This document shows positions 63,280-64,000 of a stretch of DNA of 64,000 nt, in pieces (position 1 is the stretch's first letter; each line of letters begins with the position of its first letter). The DNA is from Gymnogyps californianus (lineage: Eukaryota; Chordata; Aves; Accipitriformes; Cathartidae): the NCBI RefSeq assembly GCF_018139145.2, contig NC_059474.1:42240344-42304343 (forward strand), in the 5' to 3' direction. The notes under the pieces were generated by a model. That model did not search any database and had not been told where the DNA came from. It saw only the letters and a list, made by a program, of their open reading frames with translations. The translations under genes were made by a program, and so were the position numbers.

Positions 63280-64000
63280 TGAACCATATGCTAGGGTAAC
63301 TGGGAGGCAGGAAATTTTAGGGGCAGAGGGGAGGGTGGAGAACAAATAGGCAGGCTGCTATTTTCTAGAATTGTCATAGTATAATTTCCAGAAATCTCCT
63401 TTCAAGCATAGAGGAAGAGAATGCATTTGTGACTAAGTTTAGGGCTTTAGCTACATGACAAAAGGAGCCTTAAAATGTAAGAAAGATTAGATTACTTTTT
63501 CCATCTTTAATTGCTCTCCCTTTGGGTTAATCCAGCATTTCAGTAGGTTGCTAGATATACCAACTACTTCCTGATTACAGAAGAATGATGACTGGGTACA
63601 TAACAAGAAAGATGGCTGAGTACATAAGATTAAAGATCCATCTACCAGACAAGGAAGTTAGTATCTTAGTAGACCTTATACAGGATAAACCATGAACAGT
63701 TTTTTCTCTCTCTTAGGAACCCCAAATCCTCCTTCCTATAGAAATTTTCTCTCTGTAACGATGGAAATATTTTGTGTTTCTACAGGTCTGGCTGCTCCAT
63801 TATATTTCACACTACAAAACTATATTATATTTACAAACAATACATTTCTAAGCATATGTCTATCATGTAATTCTTGCTGAACCTTGACTGTAGGGAATGA
63901 AATAGGGATTTTCTTTACCTTAAACCGTAGAATCTCTGTAGTAACAGCTAAGCACCAACTTTCCCAAAAGAACCTTGGATCTACAGGAGCCATGAAAGCT
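63280..64000. other. Non-coding stretch to window end
   Basis: No gene was recognised. A short purine-rich patch lies at 63320-63345. A 62-codon plus frame at 63692-63880 is unassigned. Confidence 0.6.

Noticed and set aside
1..64000. CRISPR array, bacterial operon or phage content
   Set aside because: No regularly spaced short repeats with unique spacers and no prokaryotic genes were seen. The repeats that exist are retroelement arrays in vertebrate-type DNA.

Overview
The window reads as non-coding DNA from a bird genome. It is AT-rich and shows no convincing coding gene. Its only interpretable content is retroelement debris. The avian assignment rests on two things: a CR1 LINE fragment (9530-9785), and six long terminal repeats (five complete, one cut by the window edge) from endogenous retrovirus (ERV) families I recognise as typical of bird genomes. 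The open frames present are mostly 60-110 codons, as expected by chance in AT-rich DNA. The longest ones lie antisense inside two GC-rich LTRs.

Layout. Family A LTRs lie at 1-349 (minus, cut by the window edge) and 48158-48751 (plus, target duplication GACTG). Family B LTRs lie at 13024-13635 (plus, part of a longer element), 58617-59222 (plus) and 62671-63274 (minus, target duplication ATGAT). Family C LTRs, about 1.15 kb with an internal tandem array, lie at 35554-36701 (minus) and 43563-44719 (plus). Every insertion with both ends visible has a 5-bp target-site duplication, and the U5 ends of the three families look related. The rest is unique-looking AT-rich sequence. It contains one local 93-bp direct repeat (3091-3191 and 4385-4482), one 88-nt hairpin (16979-17066), one near-perfect palindrome (26315-26354), two GC-rich islands (4671-5130 and 33030-33360) and a few motif-dense stretches that could be conserved enhancers.

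The most unusual object is the element at 13024-14954. It starts with a complete family B LTR and a tRNA-Lys-type primer binding site, followed by twelve spacings of a ~48-bp tandem repeat. It ends not with a second direct LTR but with the first 81 bp of the LTR in inverted orientation. Both outer termini are therefore U3 ends, and the whole is flanked by a perfect 5-bp duplication (AAGTG). This suggests integration of an aberrant two-U3-ended reverse transcript. The ~48-bp repeat in its leader resembles the array inside the family C LTRs, which links the two families.

There is no operon or pathway to describe. The window is probably a gene desert or a very large intron. No search or alignment program was available. 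Family names, conservation and expression are therefore inference, while coordinates, terminal sequences and target duplications were read directly from the sequence.
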